DNA from: an uncultured Bartonella sp.
Lineage (GTDB): Bacteria > Pseudomonadota > Alphaproteobacteria > Rhizobiales > Rhizobiaceae
DNA length: 58,640 bases
NCBI RefSeq assembly: GCF_945285465.1
Contig: NZ_CALYQK010000007.1
Span: 1-58,640, forward strand
Reading direction: 5' to 3'
In this document: positions 27,808 through 37,253 of the stretch, in pieces
How positions within the stretch are numbered: the stretch's first letter is position 1
Layout of the letters: every line of letters starts with the position of its first letter
Notes under the pieces: generated by a model
The model's input: only the letters and a program-made list of their open reading frames with translations
What the model was told of the DNA's origin: nothing
Database searches by the model: none
Made by a program: the position numbers and the translations under genes

Positions 27808-28482
27808 ATGTCATTAAAATCAAACATTTCTGTTTTATTGTTTTGTGGTGCTTTTTTTTCACCACTTTTGGCGCAGTCGCTTACCACCCCGCCGACTGAT
27901 TCATCAGACGACCAGTTGAAGGTTCATCCAACTGTTCAAAAAGTTGATGATGCCGCAAATCCTATTCCTTTACCGGAGCCGGGTAAAAAACTTGCGCAAA
28001 AAAGTACCGAGACCAAACCGGAAATACAATATGACGTTGAAAAATTGCCTTCGCCGGTCAAAATGATGCGACAAAAGATTCTTGAGGCGGCAAAAAGTGG
28101 CGATATCAATAATTTAAGGCCGTTATTAGGCACCGGCAACGATCCGACACAGCTTTCTGTATCCGACAATATTAACGATCCCATTGCTTATCTAAAACAG
28201 CTATCGGGCGATGGCAACGGACTTGAAACAATGGCCATTCTGATCGATTTGTTAAATTCCGGTTTTGTCCATCTTGATGAAGGTGATGATGGAGAAATTT
28301 ATGTTTGGCCTTATTTTGTAGCCGTGCCGCTTGATACACTAACGAATAAACAACTTGTCGAACTTTTTCAAATTATGACCGCTGGTGATTTTGAAGAGAT
28401 GAAAGAAATCGGCACTTATAGCTTTTTCCGTATTGGCATAACACCGGATGGCCGGTGGCGTTTTTTTATAACGGGCGATTAA
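27808..28482 (+). CDS. Exported hypothetical protein of Rhizobiales type
   Basis: 224 residues with an N-terminal signal (SVLLFCGAFFSPLLAQS), then a Pro/Lys-rich linker to about residue 75, then a compact domain containing MRQKILEAAKSGDINNLRPLL, YLKQLSGDGNG, and a GYFFRIGITPDGRWRFF-like end (here YSFFRIGITPDGRW). I recall similar periplasmic proteins in related genomes but cannot name a domain. The AAKSGD-NNLRPLL helix pair resembles an ankyrin-type start without repeats. A GAGG site precedes the ATG. Function unknown. Confidence 0.65.
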   Translation: MSLKSNISVLLFCGAFFSPLLAQSLTTPPTDSSDDQLKVHPTVQKVDDAANPIPLPEPGKKLAQKSTETKPEIQYDVEKLPSPVKMMRQKILEAAKSGDINNLRPLLGTGNDPTQLSVSDNINDPIAYLKQLSGDGNGLETMAILIDLLNSGFVHLDEGDDGEIYVWPYFVAVPLDTLTNKQLVELFQIMTAGDFEEMKEIGTYSFFRIGITPDGRWRFFITGD

Positions 28483-28579
28483 TGTTTACCACCCAGACAA
28501 AGTATTATTCTGACGAAATCGAGGAATATGACATATTCACTCTATTTCACTCTATTATTGGCACGTGCATATTTTTTGG

Positions 28580-29284
28580 CTAGCTCATGGGCGAGATATG
28601 ATGAAGAAGTTGTGGCAAATCGCTTAATTTATCTATTTTTAAATAACGACGATAGTCATATGGTTCATCAGCCCGTTCGAGAGCCCATGTTATTTGATAT
28701 GGGATATAAACAGCCCAGCCACCCGCTTCAAGAACCGGAACTATGTCCGATTTTAACGAATTTCCAACCATCACCATTTCCTGTGGCAGGATTGTGTGAC
28801 GTTTGAAAAGTTTCTCGTATGCGGTTTTATCTTTATGACTAACAATTTCCAACGCTGCAAAAAACGGCTCCAGGCCTGATTTTGCTATCTTGCGTTCCTG
28901 CTCGACAGGATCACCTTTGCTGATCAATATCAAGCGGTAATTTTCTTTAAGTTCATCAAGAAGCGGCAAAACGCCATCAACCAAACAAACAGGTTTTTCC
29001 ATCATGGAACGTCCCAGTTCCACAATATTGTTGAGAAGTTGCGTCGAAATAGACTGTTTACCAAGCTCCAACGCTGCTTCGATCATTGAAAGAACAAAAG
29101 CTTTTATGCCATAGCCGTAAAGAGCAAGATTATGCTTTATCGTTTGGAAGAGGTGTTCTTCAATAACAGCGTCATCGGCATAACAGCTAAGAAGTACCAC
29201 AAATTCACGCTCGGCCTCGCGAAAATAAAATTCATTGTGCCAAAGCGTGTCATCGCCATCCAGACCAATGGTTTTGATCGTCAT
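28580..29284 (-). CDS. HAD-superfamily hydrolase
   Basis: 234-residue phosphatase-like protein. HAD motif I is GLDGDDTLW with Asp9/Asp11, motif II is ILISKGD, the Lys is in AALEIVSHKDK, and motif III appears in MVMVGNSLKSDIVPVLEAGG. A helical cap of about 100 residues lies between motifs I and II. The physiological substrate cannot be told. It begins 9 bp after the dihydroorotase stop and is probably co-transcribed with it. Confidence 0.88.
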   Translation of the reverse strand: MTIKTIGLDGDDTLWHNEFYFREAEREFVVLLSCYADDAVIEEHLFQTIKHNLALYGYGIKAFVLSMIEAALELGKQSISTQLLNNIVELGRSMMEKPVCLVDGVLPLLDELKENYRLILISKGDPVEQERKIAKSGLEPFFAALEIVSHKDKTAYEKLFKRHTILPQEMVMVGNSLKSDIVPVLEAGGWAVYIPYQITWALERADEPYDYRRYLKIDKLSDLPQLLHHISPMS

Positions 29285-29293
29285 TCTATCGGC

Positions 29294-30631
29294 TTAGCGC
29301 GTATGAGGTAAACTCTCAAGAAACTCAACAGGCTCGCCCTGCGACGGCGTGACAATTTCACCTTGCCACATCACGGTTTTACCGCGAATAATCGTTCCGA
29401 CCGGCCAACCTTTGACCTTTTTACCATCATAAGGTGTCCAGCCGGCCTTTGACCCTATCTGCTCATTATGAATTGTTTCTTCCCGCTTTAGATCAACAAT
29501 CGTCAGATCGGCATCATAGCCAACGGCGATGCGTCCTTTGCGGCTGATGCCAAAAATGCGGTTGGGGCCATGAGAAGTAAGATCGACAAAACGTTGCAAA
29601 GAAAGATGTCCGGCATTGACGTGATCAAGCATAATGGCCGAGGTTGTCTGCACACCTGTCATGCCGGAAGGAGATGCGGGATAGATCTTGTGTTTTTCTT
29701 CCAATGTATGCGGCGCGTGATCTGAACCTAAAACGTCGATAATTCCCTGTTGCACGCCATACCAAATACCGGCACGATGACGACTTTCCCTGATTGGCGG
29801 ATTCATCTGGATCAAAGTTCCAAGGCGGGAATAATCATCAGCCGACAAGGTCAGGTGATGTTGTGTTGCCTCAAGTGTTGCAACATCCTTGTGGTTTTTT
29901 AGAAATTCTATTTCCTCGGCCGTTGAAACGTGCAGAACGTGGATACGCGCCCCTGTCTCATGTGCAATTTTGACAAGACGTTCGGTGCAATTAAGTGCTG
30001 CAGTTACATCGCGCCAGACGGGGTGAGACGACGCATCGCCCTCGATACGCAAATGCTTGCGTTCATTGAGCCGCGCCTCATCTTCCGAGTGGAAGGCAGC
30101 GCGCCGACGGGTGTGTTTTAAAATTTCTCTGACCCCGTCATCATCGGCAACAAGAAGATTTCCTGTTGATGAGCCCATAAAAACCTTGATGCCGGCCGCA
30201 CCGGGCAAACGTTCCAATTCGCCTACATCACGGGCATTCTCGTGCGTACCGCCGACCCAGAAAGCAAAGTCGCAATGCATACGGTGGAAGCCGCGCTTAA
30301 CTTTATCGGCTAATGCTGCTTCAGTTGTTGTTAACGGATTGGTGTTTGGCATTTCAAAAACGGCTGTCACGCCTCCGAGCACAGCCGAGCGCGAGCCACT
30401 CTCGAGATCTTCTTTATATTCACCGCCGGGCTCGCGAAAATGCACTTGGCTGTCAATTATTCCGGGAAGAATATGAAGACCGCTACAATCGACAATTTCT
30501 GCCGCCGAACAGGATGATAGATTGCCAATTTCCGCGATACGCCCGTCAAGAATTCCAACATCTCGCTGGCCGATGCCATCCTGGTTGACAAGTGTTCCAC
30601 CCTTAAAAATCTTATCAAATGTTCTCGACAT
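29294..30631 (-). CDS. pyrC: Dihydroorotase-type amidohydrolase
   Basis: 445-residue cyclic amidohydrolase of the dihydroorotase/allantoinase group. The first metal motif reads IDSQVHFREPG, so the canonical His-x-His is Gln-x-His. The other expected ligands are present: the Lys in GIKVFMGSSTG, His in AAFHSED, His in HVLHVST and Asp in LGSDHAPHT. The Arg of VHFREPG that binds the carboxylate of dihydroorotate is retained. Related Rhizobiales proteins annotated as dihydroorotase share this DSQVHFREPG form. It should close carbamoyl-aspartate in pyrimidine synthesis, but a second, different pyrC elsewhere is possible. Start MSRTFDK (30631) has an AAGGAG site. Confidence 0.8.
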   Translation of the reverse strand: MSRTFDKIFKGGTLVNQDGIGQRDVGILDGRIAEIGNLSSCSAAEIVDCSGLHILPGIIDSQVHFREPGGEYKEDLESGSRSAVLGGVTAVFEMPNTNPLTTTEAALADKVKRGFHRMHCDFAFWVGGTHENARDVGELERLPGAAGIKVFMGSSTGNLLVADDDGVREILKHTRRRAAFHSEDEARLNERKHLRIEGDASSHPVWRDVTAALNCTERLVKIAHETGARIHVLHVSTAEEIEFLKNHKDVATLEATQHHLTLSADDYSRLGTLIQMNPPIRESRHRAGIWYGVQQGIIDVLGSDHAPHTLEEKHKIYPASPSGMTGVQTTSAIMLDHVNAGHLSLQRFVDLTSHGPNRIFGISRKGRIAVGYDADLTIVDLKREETIHNEQIGSKAGWTPYDGKKVKGWPVGTIIRGKTVMWQGEIVTPSQGEPVEFLESLPHTR

Positions 30632-30696
30632 TGTTTTTGCTCCTTGCAGCCCACCATTATACCGATTACGTAAATGCGAGAAGAAAGGCAAGATCG

Positions 30697-31572
30697 ATGG
30701 TCGCAAATCACCCATATCTTTTTCTCGATGATCGCCGCATATTGTTTGTCACTGGCGAGGATGCAACGCATTTTTTGGAGCGGCTCATTACCACTGATGT
30801 CGAACAAATCGGGCAAGGTGAACTTTTTCCCGGTGCACTCCTTTCGCCACAGGGAAAGGTGCTTTTCGATTTTCTTATTGGTCGCGTTGCTCACGGCTAT
30901 CTTATTGATATTTCCAACGAACTTGCCGAAAATTTCAAAAAGCGGCTGACACTTTATAAATTACGTTCCAAAGTTGAAATTGCTGAATCTCTTGAACAGC
31001 TTATCAGCGTTTCTTGGGGTAAAGATTCACCTTTTTCAGAAACTGATTCAACTTTTGCCGATAAGCGTTTTCCGGATAAGGAAAAAGTGTTGCGCAATTA
31101 TAACAAGATCTTGCCCCCTGCCCCACACTCAAACGAATTGAAAGATCAATGGAACATGCTGCGCCTGCAACATGGCATTGCCGAAAGTGGTAAGGATTTT
31201 GTCCCGGGGGACGTTTTTCCCCATGATATCAATTACGACCAGATCGGTGCAATTTCTTATAAAAAAGGTTGCTATATCGGACAGGAAATTGTTTCACGCA
31301 TGCATCATCGCGGCACCGCACGCCGGCGTATGCTTGTGGCAACAAGTGATGATATGCTCCCGCCTGCCGGTTCGATCGAAGCAGATGGCAAAACGATTGG
31401 CACCTTGGGAACTGTTGTTGCGCATAAGGCCTCGGCAATTGTGCGCATTGACAGGGTAAAACTGGCTCTCGATCAACATGCGGCTTTTTCTGTGTGTGGT
31501 AGATTACTGACGCTGACAATAGCACCGAATATGGGCTACAGTTTTCCCGAAAACACAACAGAAGGTGAATAA
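30697..31572 (+). CDS. ygfZ: YgfZ/GcvT-like folate-binding protein
   Basis: 291-residue tetrahydrofolate-binding protein of the YgfZ/IbaG-type iron-sulfur maintenance family. The diagnostic motif KGCYIGQEIVSRMHHRG is present around residue 190, with its Cys. Such proteins aid repair or assembly of some Fe-S enzymes. I start at MVANHPYLFLDDR (30697); the 26 codons before it lie in the divergent promoter gap with the amidohydrolase gene and are not conserved. It is the first gene of a tightly packed three-gene run. Confidence 0.88.
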   Translation: MVANHPYLFLDDRRILFVTGEDATHFLERLITTDVEQIGQGELFPGALLSPQGKVLFDFLIGRVAHGYLIDISNELAENFKKRLTLYKLRSKVEIAESLEQLISVSWGKDSPFSETDSTFADKRFPDKEKVLRNYNKILPPAPHSNELKDQWNMLRLQHGIAESGKDFVPGDVFPHDINYDQIGAISYKKGCYIGQEIVSRMHHRGTARRRMLVATSDDMLPPAGSIEADGKTIGTLGTVVAHKASAIVRIDRVKLALDQHAAFSVCGRLLTLTIAPNMGYSFPENTTEGE

Positions 31573-32193
31573 ATGGCAGAGGCGGAAATCGACCGCAATG
31601 GTGATATACGTGCCTGGCAACGGATGTTATCGGGACGCAGGCTCGATCTTATAAATCCTTCGCCTCTGGATATTGAAATTACCGACATCGCCCATGGTCT
31701 GGCGCGCGTTGCCCGATGGAACGGACAGACAAAAGGCAGTCATGCCTATTCGGTCGCCCAGCATTGTCTGTTGGTCGAGCAGATTTACCGATGTTTGAAT
31801 ACAAAAGCTTCGCCAGACGAGCAACTGCTTGCTCTTCTTCATGATGCACCCGAATATGTTATCGGCGACATGATTTCCCCCTTCAAGGCCGTCATGGGCG
31901 GAAGCTATGAACTGATCGAAAAGCGACTTGAGGATGCTATCCGTATCCGATTTGGCCTTGCTACCAATTTAAGCTTGAAGATAAAAAAACTGATAAAACA
32001 GGCCGACCGTATCGCCGCTTTTTATGAATCCGTTACTCTTGCTGGTTTTAACGAAGACGAGGCTTTACGCTATTTCGGCCATCCCGCCGGAATGACGCAG
32101 GAAGGGCTTGATTTGGCGCCGCGCCCAACGGATCAGATCGAAGGGGCATTTCTTGCCCGGTTCAATGCAATCGAGCTTGAAAGATCTCATTAA
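31573..32193 (+). CDS. HD-domain hydrolase, YfbR-like
   Basis: 206-residue protein of the YfbR-like HD nucleotidase group. The metal-binding pattern is visible as HAYSVAQHCLL (His), LLALLHDAPEY (HD) and, later, a conserved Asp in KQADRIAAFYE. YfbR dephosphorylates deoxynucleoside 5'-monophosphates in E. coli; the same role here is inferred. The ATG directly follows the ygfZ stop and its own stop overlaps the next gene, so the three genes are coupled. Confidence 0.82.
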   Translation: MAEAEIDRNGDIRAWQRMLSGRRLDLINPSPLDIEITDIAHGLARVARWNGQTKGSHAYSVAQHCLLVEQIYRCLNTKASPDEQLLALLHDAPEYVIGDMISPFKAVMGGSYELIEKRLEDAIRIRFGLATNLSLKIKKLIKQADRIAAFYESVTLAGFNEDEALRYFGHPAGMTQEGLDLAPRPTDQIEGAFLARFNAIELERSH

Positions 32194-32708
32194 TGGCTTA
32201 TCTTATTGTTACCCCGCTTTCAAAATTGGCCGATATTGCAGCCCGTTATCAGCCTGGCGAGCTCATAACGCTCATGAATAAAGGGACCGCTATGGAGCGA
32301 CCGGCAATAATTGAAGAAAATTGCCACCATTATCTGGGATTTAATGACATTAATGAAGACCAAGAAGGACTCATTGCCCCGACTGATAAGGAGATTTTCA
32401 AGCTTCTTGCTATTGCTGAAAATTGGAACCGCCATTATCCGTTACTGATCAATTGTTATATGGGAATTTCCCGTTCGACGGCGGCAGCTTTTTTGATTGC
32501 CTGCGCGCTCCAGCCGAAAAAAAATGAACAAGACATTGCAAAGCTCTTGCGCAAAAATGCACCTTCAGCCACACCAAATAAGCTGATGGTTGCCCTTGCC
32601 GATAAAATCCTCGACCGTGATGGGCGCATGGAACGCGCAATTGCCGATATTGGCCGAGGTGCTGAAGCCTTCGAGGGTACGCCTTTTATTTTGCCGATAG
32701 ATGATTGA
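32193..32708 (+). CDS. Protein-tyrosine-phosphatase-like protein
   Basis: 171-residue protein with the CX5R phosphatase signature as CYMGISR (Cys nucleophile, Arg) followed by STAAAFL, within a dual-specificity-type fold. A general-acid Asp upstream is plausible in LGFNDINEDQEG. The ATG overlaps the stop of the HD gene in a TAATG junction. Similar 'tyrosine phosphatase family' proteins occur next to HD genes in related bacteria, in my recollection. The substrate is unknown. Confidence 0.75.
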   Translation: MAYLIVTPLSKLADIAARYQPGELITLMNKGTAMERPAIIEENCHHYLGFNDINEDQEGLIAPTDKEIFKLLAIAENWNRHYPLLINCYMGISRSTAAAFLIACALQPKKNEQDIAKLLRKNAPSATPNKLMVALADKILDRDGRMERAIADIGRGAEAFEGTPFILPIDD

Positions 32709-32896
32709 TTAGCCAACTATAGCTTATGTTTGTGTAAAAACGCCATTTGGTGGATTGCTGCCATTAATTGCACATAGCGCAGCAAGCAGCACAGAGAAAC
32801 AATATAACGAGCACTCACCGAAAGTCAGAATCAAAGTGATGAAACAGGCAGAAATGTATTCCATCTCTTTTCATTAGCGACGAAAACGTTGGCAAG

Positions 32897-33718
32897 CTAA
32901 TTATTATCCATTGAATAGATTTCATTTTCATCAGGAAAAGTACGGGCCTTGACGTCGCTGGCATATTGTTTGACAGCGTTTTCCATGCCATGCTCCAAAT
33001 CGGCATAGCGACGCACAAATTTCGGTACCCATTCACTAAAGCCTAACATATCTTCCATAACCAGAATTTGACCGTCACACTGTTTGGACGCGCCAATTCC
33101 GATTGTCGGTATAGGCATATCACGTGTTATTTTTGCGGCCAAAGGTTCGACAATCCCCTCAAGAACAATGGCAAAGGCTCCCGCTTCGGTAATTGCTGCG
33201 GCATTTTCCTCAATGCGTGGCCAATCGCTTTGTTGGCGTCCTTGCGGTTTAAAACCACCCATACTGTTAACAGATTGCGGTGTAAGACCGACATGCCCCA
33301 TAACCGGTATTCCCCTTCTTGTAAGGAAACGTATGGTTTTTGCCATTTCGACGCCGCCTTCAAGTTTTACCGCACCACATCCTGTTGCCGACAGAATGCG
33401 TGAGGCGTTGGTAAAGGCCTGTTCGGGACTTTTCCCATATGATCCGAATGGCATATCAACAACAATAAGGGCATGTTTAGAACTGCGGACGACCGCGCTA
33501 CCATGCATAACCATCATATCGACAGTTACCGGCAAAGTTGAATCAAAACCGTGCATCACCATGCCAACACTATCGCCGACCAGCAAAAAATCACAATAAG
33601 GATCAGCAATTCGCGCACTATAGGCAGAATAGGCGGTAAGAGAGACAATTGGCTCGCCACCTTTACGGGCTTTTATTTGCGGCGCAGTTATACGCTTAAT
33701 CTGTTCTTGTTTACTCAC
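32897..33718 (-). CDS. panB: 3-methyl-2-oxobutanoate hydroxymethyltransferase PanB
   Basis: Adds a hydroxymethyl group from methylene-THF to ketoisovalerate, the first pantothenate step. The 273-residue protein has [21 protein letters not shown]-like [15 protein letters not shown], and [12 protein letters not shown], all PanB signatures, including metal-binding Asp residues. Its start overlaps the panC stop by 8 bp, so translation is coupled. Confidence 0.97.
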   Translation of the reverse strand: MSKQEQIKRITAPQIKARKGGEPIVSLTAYSAYSARIADPYCDFLLVGDSVGMVMHGFDSTLPVTVDMMVMHGSAVVRSSKHALIVVDMPFGSYGKSPEQAFTNASRILSATGCGAVKLEGGVEMAKTIRFLTRRGIPVMGHVGLTPQSVNSMGGFKPQGRQQSDWPRIEENAAAITEAGAFAIVLEGIVEPLAAKITRDMPIPTIGIGASKQCDGQILVMEDMLGFSEWVPKFVRRYADLEHGMENAVKQYASDVKARTFPDENEIYSMDNN

Positions 33719-34577
33719 TTATATCACCTTTTTTGCAAAAAATATGCTGGTCGATCAGCCGGACGGAACCGAACCTTACCGTCAATAACAACACCGTCGG
33801 TTTTACAATTTGTCCGCTGACTTCTGCCAATGTTTCCCCATCACGAAAATCTATTGCTTCCGTAATTGCGCGTGGCTCTTTGGTCAAGACCGAAACAATA
33901 GAATTATAGAGAGTTGCGACATTACGCTCACCTTTTTGAAATAACGCATCGGCGGCTTTCCAACTCTGTGGAATAATAACTGCAGCCTTACGATCTTCCG
34001 GTGTCAGCAATGTGTTGCGCGACGAACTTGCCACCCCGTCATCATCGCGAAGGATGGGTACTGTTACAATTTTTACCGGGAAAGCGAGGTCTTTTACCAT
34101 ACGGCGGATAATGACCACTTGTTGGTAGTCTTTTTCGCCAAAAAAAGCTTTATCAGGCTGAACGATATTAAAGAGCTTGGCAACGACCGTTGTAACGCCA
34201 CAAAAATGATGCGGGCGTAATTTTCCGATCAATATGTCTGAAAGTCCTGCCACTTCAACGCTTGTGACATTTCCTTCCGGCCACATCTCTTCAACCGAGG
34301 GCGCAAAAACATAATCAACACCGGCTTTTTCAAGAAGCGCACAGTCACCTTCAAGATCACGCGGATAAGATGCATAATCTTCGTCAGGACCAAATTGTTT
34401 GGGGTTGACGAAGATTGACACGATTGTTCGCTCACACTCGCCTTTCGATTTATCGACGAGCGACAAATGTCCGTGGTGGAGTGCGCCCATTGTCGCAACA
34501 AGCCCGATTGTCAAACCGAGATGCCGGTCATCTGCCAATTGGCGACGAACATCATCAATTGTTTTTAATATTTTCAT
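33711..34577 (-). CDS. panC: Pantothenate synthetase PanC
   Basis: ATP-dependent joining of pantoate and beta-alanine. The 288-residue protein shows [15 protein letters not shown] with the HIGH-like motif, [15 protein letters not shown], and the FGEKDYQQ motif with the conserved lysine. Overlaps panB by 8 bp in a panC-panB operon, so both steps of pantothenate synthesis are encoded together. panD is not in the window. Confidence 0.97.
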   Translation of the reverse strand: MKILKTIDDVRRQLADDRHLGLTIGLVATMGALHHGHLSLVDKSKGECERTIVSIFVNPKQFGPDEDYASYPRDLEGDCALLEKAGVDYVFAPSVEEMWPEGNVTSVEVAGLSDILIGKLRPHHFCGVTTVVAKLFNIVQPDKAFFGEKDYQQVVIIRRMVKDLAFPVKIVTVPILRDDDGVASSSRNTLLTPEDRKAAVIIPQSWKAADALFQKGERNVATLYNSIVSVLTKEPRAITEAIDFRDGETLAEVSGQIVKPTVLLLTVRFGSVRLIDQHIFCKKGDISE

Positions 34578-34641
34578 TTTACCCGTCCAAAAGCTCTGCG
34601 GTGTGGTCGAAAAGCTGGATTAGAATTCTTGAACGTCGCTA

Positions 34642-35130
34642 TTATTTTTCAGGTATTACCCCATAACCGGCAACCATCGCTTCAGCAATTTTAACTTCCA
34701 TAGCATTGGTTGCGCCGCTCACGCCGACGGCCCCAACAACAACATCGTTATTCATTACCGGAACACCGCCCCCAAGTGGTATCATGTGGGGCAGTTTTGC
34801 AATAGCTGGTTCATCGCCATTAACGCGCTGCATATTGACTGACGTTTTTACCCTGAAAAGTGCGGCCGATTTGGCTTTCGCAATAGCCGCATCAATGCAT
34901 CCATAAGGCGCATGATCCATACGGTCAAACGTAATAAGACTACCACTTGGATCAACAATTGCCATACAAACATTAACTTTCAAAGTCTCGGCTGTTGTGT
35001 GCCCCTTTGCAATGAGGTTACGTGCATCATCAAGTGCCAGAACAGGGATTGTGTACTCACCAAGAGCTGTGGCAGAAAACAGCGAAGCCGCAGCCGCCAG
35101 ACATAATAGTTTTTTGAGCGGATTTTTCAT
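34642..35130 (-). CDS. Exported GlcG/HbpS-type protein
   Basis: About 162 residues: a signal peptide beginning MKNPLKKLLCLAAAASLF, then a GlcG/HbpS fold with LDDARNLIAKG, VAIVDPSGSLI-like (here MAIVDPSGSLITFDRM) and IPLGGGVPVMN plus GAVGVSG. HbpS members bind haem, and others act as small cofactor-binding proteins; haem binding here is inferred. A Fur-like box lies about 150 bp upstream. Starts at 35142 (MDEP) or further upstream are possible. panC follows 64 bp downstream on the same strand. Confidence 0.75.
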   Translation of the reverse strand: MKNPLKKLLCLAAAASLFSATALGEYTIPVLALDDARNLIAKGHTTAETLKVNVCMAIVDPSGSLITFDRMDHAPYGCIDAAIAKAKSAALFRVKTSVNMQRVNGDEPAIAKLPHMIPLGGGVPVMNNDVVVGAVGVSGATNAMEVKIAEAMVAGYGVIPEK

Positions 35131-35616
35131 TGGTTCATCCATAACGATAATATTCATTTTGCGAGTTGGAGCCGTGGAGCCTTTGCCCATAAAGTTGACC
35201 GGTACCAAGCGCCGACGTACCACGATAACTTTGTCCCTTTGATTTGAAATTCAATAAAGACAAAGCAATAGTCAGATAATGATTATACGTAAAATTGCTT
35301 ATCATATGAAAGTCGTCGCAGCACAATATAATTAAAACGAAAAAACAGCCGATCAATGTGATTTTGTCTTTGATCGACCTTTTTATAAAAACCAAAAATT
35401 CGTAAAAGAACTGCTAACATCGACTTTATCAAATGCGTATCAGCCTATTTCTGCTAATTTTTTATTCTTTTTGCAAAGTGATTTGGTGGTGCGTTTTTTT
35501 TGCAACAAACAACACAATAGATAACCATAATAAAGGGCATTGCACTAAATGATAGCGCTATTATGACAGATGTCGTTTATTGTTTAAAAAAAATTTATAA
35601 CCATTTTCAAATAAAT
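35131..35616. other. AT-rich intergenic region with a Fur-like box
   Basis: About 490 bases between the recO stop and the GlcG/HbpS-type gene. The Fur/Mur-like element at 35274-35288 and the recO terminator at 35583-35618 are listed separately. No other gene is seen. Confidence 0.4.
35274..35288 (-). promoter_or_regulatory. Possible Fur/Mur-like box upstream of the GlcG/HbpS-type gene
   Basis: On the minus strand it reads GTATAAT-C-ATTATCT, matching 11 of 14 positions of the 7-1-7 Fur pattern TGATAAT-N-ATTATCA. It shares ATAATCATT with the element upstream of hemN. The surrounding DNA is AT-rich, so chance matches are likely. Confidence 0.35.
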
Positions 35617-35618
35617 TT
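35583..35618 (-). terminator. Terminator overlapping the recO stop
   Basis: Arms AAATTTAT/ATAAATTT (35611-35618 and 35591-35598), followed on the minus strand by eight Ts. It overlaps the recO stop codon and ends the minus-strand DUF2062-to-recO transcript. The stem is AT-only, so it is weak but well placed. Confidence 0.6.
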
Positions 35619-36345
35619 ATTGAGCTGCTTTTGCCAGAATTTCAATAAAACCGTCACGCACTTTCGGTGGCTCAATTCCGCGGGCGTTCCATACATTGCG
35701 CGCAAGAAAATATCCCGTCAAAATAAATCCGTTTTTAATTTCCGCAAAGTCACTCGGTCGTCCGGATTTTTTTAAAAGAAACTCCGGCAATACCAATAAT
35801 TTGTCTTTCCATGGTTTTCCCGCCTCTTCACACACGGCGCGTGCCGATTTTGGCGAAACATAGACAAGCTTCTCCCGGCTTCCTGTTGCCGCACATCGGC
35901 TCAAATCAAGACCAAACCCCATTGCTTCCAGCAATCGCATCTCGAAGCGCACCATCAATTCACCGGTTATCATTTTGTTTTCAAAATTTCCGACAAGAAG
36001 TTCGAATATATCAAAAAGTGCCGGATAAGGATCGCGCTCGGGCAAAAGTCTGATATGGGAAGAAGCAAGCTGAAGCGCATAAAGAGCAAGCGGATCGAGC
36101 ATTATTTGCGAAGCGTTAAACTCTACCGCCTCGACGCGAAAACTTCCAAGATGCTCATCAAGTCTTGCCCACCATTCGGCAATAACGCTGTTACCCGGCT
36201 GTAAAACAGCATTCATTTTACGTGACCGTCCCCCCTTGACCAGACCAAGATGACGGCCATGAGTGCGGGTTATCACTTCAAGAATGGCGCTTGTTTCACC
36301 GTGTTGCTTCGTGCCGAGCACAAAGGCCTGCTCTTTCCATTCCAT
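35617..36345 (-). CDS. recO: DNA repair protein RecO
   Basis: Mediator that loads RecA on SSB-coated DNA. The 242-residue protein starts MEWKEQAFVLGTKQHGE with an OB-fold, includes LGLVKGGRSRK, and has the LLEAMGFGLDLSRCAATG segment of the RecO C-terminal domain. It follows era by 2 bp in the acpS-lepB-rnc-era-recO order. Confidence 0.95.
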   Translation of the reverse strand: MEWKEQAFVLGTKQHGETSAILEVITRTHGRHLGLVKGGRSRKMNAVLQPGNSVIAEWWARLDEHLGSFRVEAVEFNASQIMLDPLALYALQLASSHIRLLPERDPYPALFDIFELLVGNFENKMITGELMVRFEMRLLEAMGFGLDLSRCAATGSREKLVYVSPKSARAVCEEAGKPWKDKLLVLPEFLLKKSGRPSDFAEIKNGFILTGYFLARNVWNARGIEPPKVRDGFIEILAKAAQ

Positions 36346-36347
36346 CT

Positions 36348-37253
36348 TTAATTTGAATAGTCCAACCCCATTTCACGATATCGCTCCGGATCGTCGCCCC
36401 AGGATTTACGCACTTTAACGAATAAAAAAAGATGCACTTTTTGTTGCAGAATTTCCATAAGCTCTTTGCGTGCTGCCTGGCCAATAGCCTTGATTGTCTC
36501 GCCTTTTGCTCCCAATACAATCTTTTTTTGTCCCTCACGCTCCACATAAATAATCTGGTTGATTTTCACAGAGCCGTCGGCGCGCTCTTCCCAACTTTCT
36601 GTTTCGACAGTCGAAGCATAAGGCAGTTCATTATGCAGGCGCAGGTAAAGTTTCTCGCGCGTAATTTCGGCAGCAAGCTGGCGCATTGGCATATCTGAAA
36701 TCTGGTCTTCGGGATAATACCAAGGCCCTTCCGGTAGTTTTTTTGCCAGATAGTCGAGAAGATCGTTACAACCGGAACCTTTTAAAGCCGAGACCATAAA
36801 TGTTTGCGAAAATTGGTGTCCTTCATTTAATTTGGCGCTCAGTTCAAGCAGCGACGGACGGGCAACAGCATCTACCTTGTTGATGACAAGGATTTTTTCC
36901 TGCTTGATTTTTGGCAAAGAAGCTAAAATTTCTTCCGTCTTTTCATCAAGCCCTTTTTCCGCGTCGACGACAACGAGCACAATATCAGCATCTCTTGCGC
37001 CATTCCAAGCTGTTGATACCATTGCCCGATCAAGGCGTCGTTTCGGAGTGAAAAATCCCGGTGTATCAACAAAAACAATCTGGCAACGATCGTGAATGAC
37101 AATACCACGCACCAAGGCCCGTGTTGTCTGCACCTTGTGGGTAACAATTGAAACTTTTGCGCCAACCAACCGGTTAATCAGGGTGGACTTTCCTACATTT
37201 GTGGCACCAATCAAGGCTACAAAACCTGAATGGGTCGGTGTTTGTTCATTCAT
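36348..37253 (-). CDS. era: GTPase Era
   Basis: Essential GTPase that binds 16S rRNA during 30S assembly. G1 is GATNVGKST, G3 is DTPGFF, G4 is NKVD; the C-terminal KH domain includes VILGAKGETIKAIG-like (here IVLGAKGETIKAIG). I start at MNEQTPTHSG (37253), where AGAAA sits at a good distance; ATG 37259 is nearly equivalent. The start lies within the end of rnc (overlap of 8 bp), so the pair is coupled. Confidence 0.96.
   Translation of the reverse strand: MNEQTPTHSGFVALIGATNVGKSTLINRLVGAKVSIVTHKVQTTRALVRGIVIHDRCQIVFVDTPGFFTPKRRLDRAMVSTAWNGARDADIVLVVVDAEKGLDEKTEEILASLPKIKQEKILVINKVDAVARPSLLELSAKLNEGHQFSQTFMVSALKGSGCNDLLDYLAKKLPEGPWYYPEDQISDMPMRQLAAEITREKLYLRLHNELPYASTVETESWEERADGSVKINQIIYVEREGQKKIVLGAKGETIKAIGQAARKELMEILQQKVHLFLFVKVRKSWGDDPERYREMGLDYSN

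Noticed and set aside
27582-27899. 105-codon plus-strand frame
   Set aside because: Overlaps the signal-peptide gene at 27808 in another frame; the latter has a ribosome site and a coherent exported protein.
28528-28806. 92-codon plus-strand frame
   Set aside because: Mostly antisense to the HAD hydrolase gene and without conserved features.
32755-32785. TTGCTGC/GCAGCAA inverted repeat between the phosphatase-like gene and panB
   Set aside because: Seven-bp stem with a 17-base loop and no T-run; could be chance.
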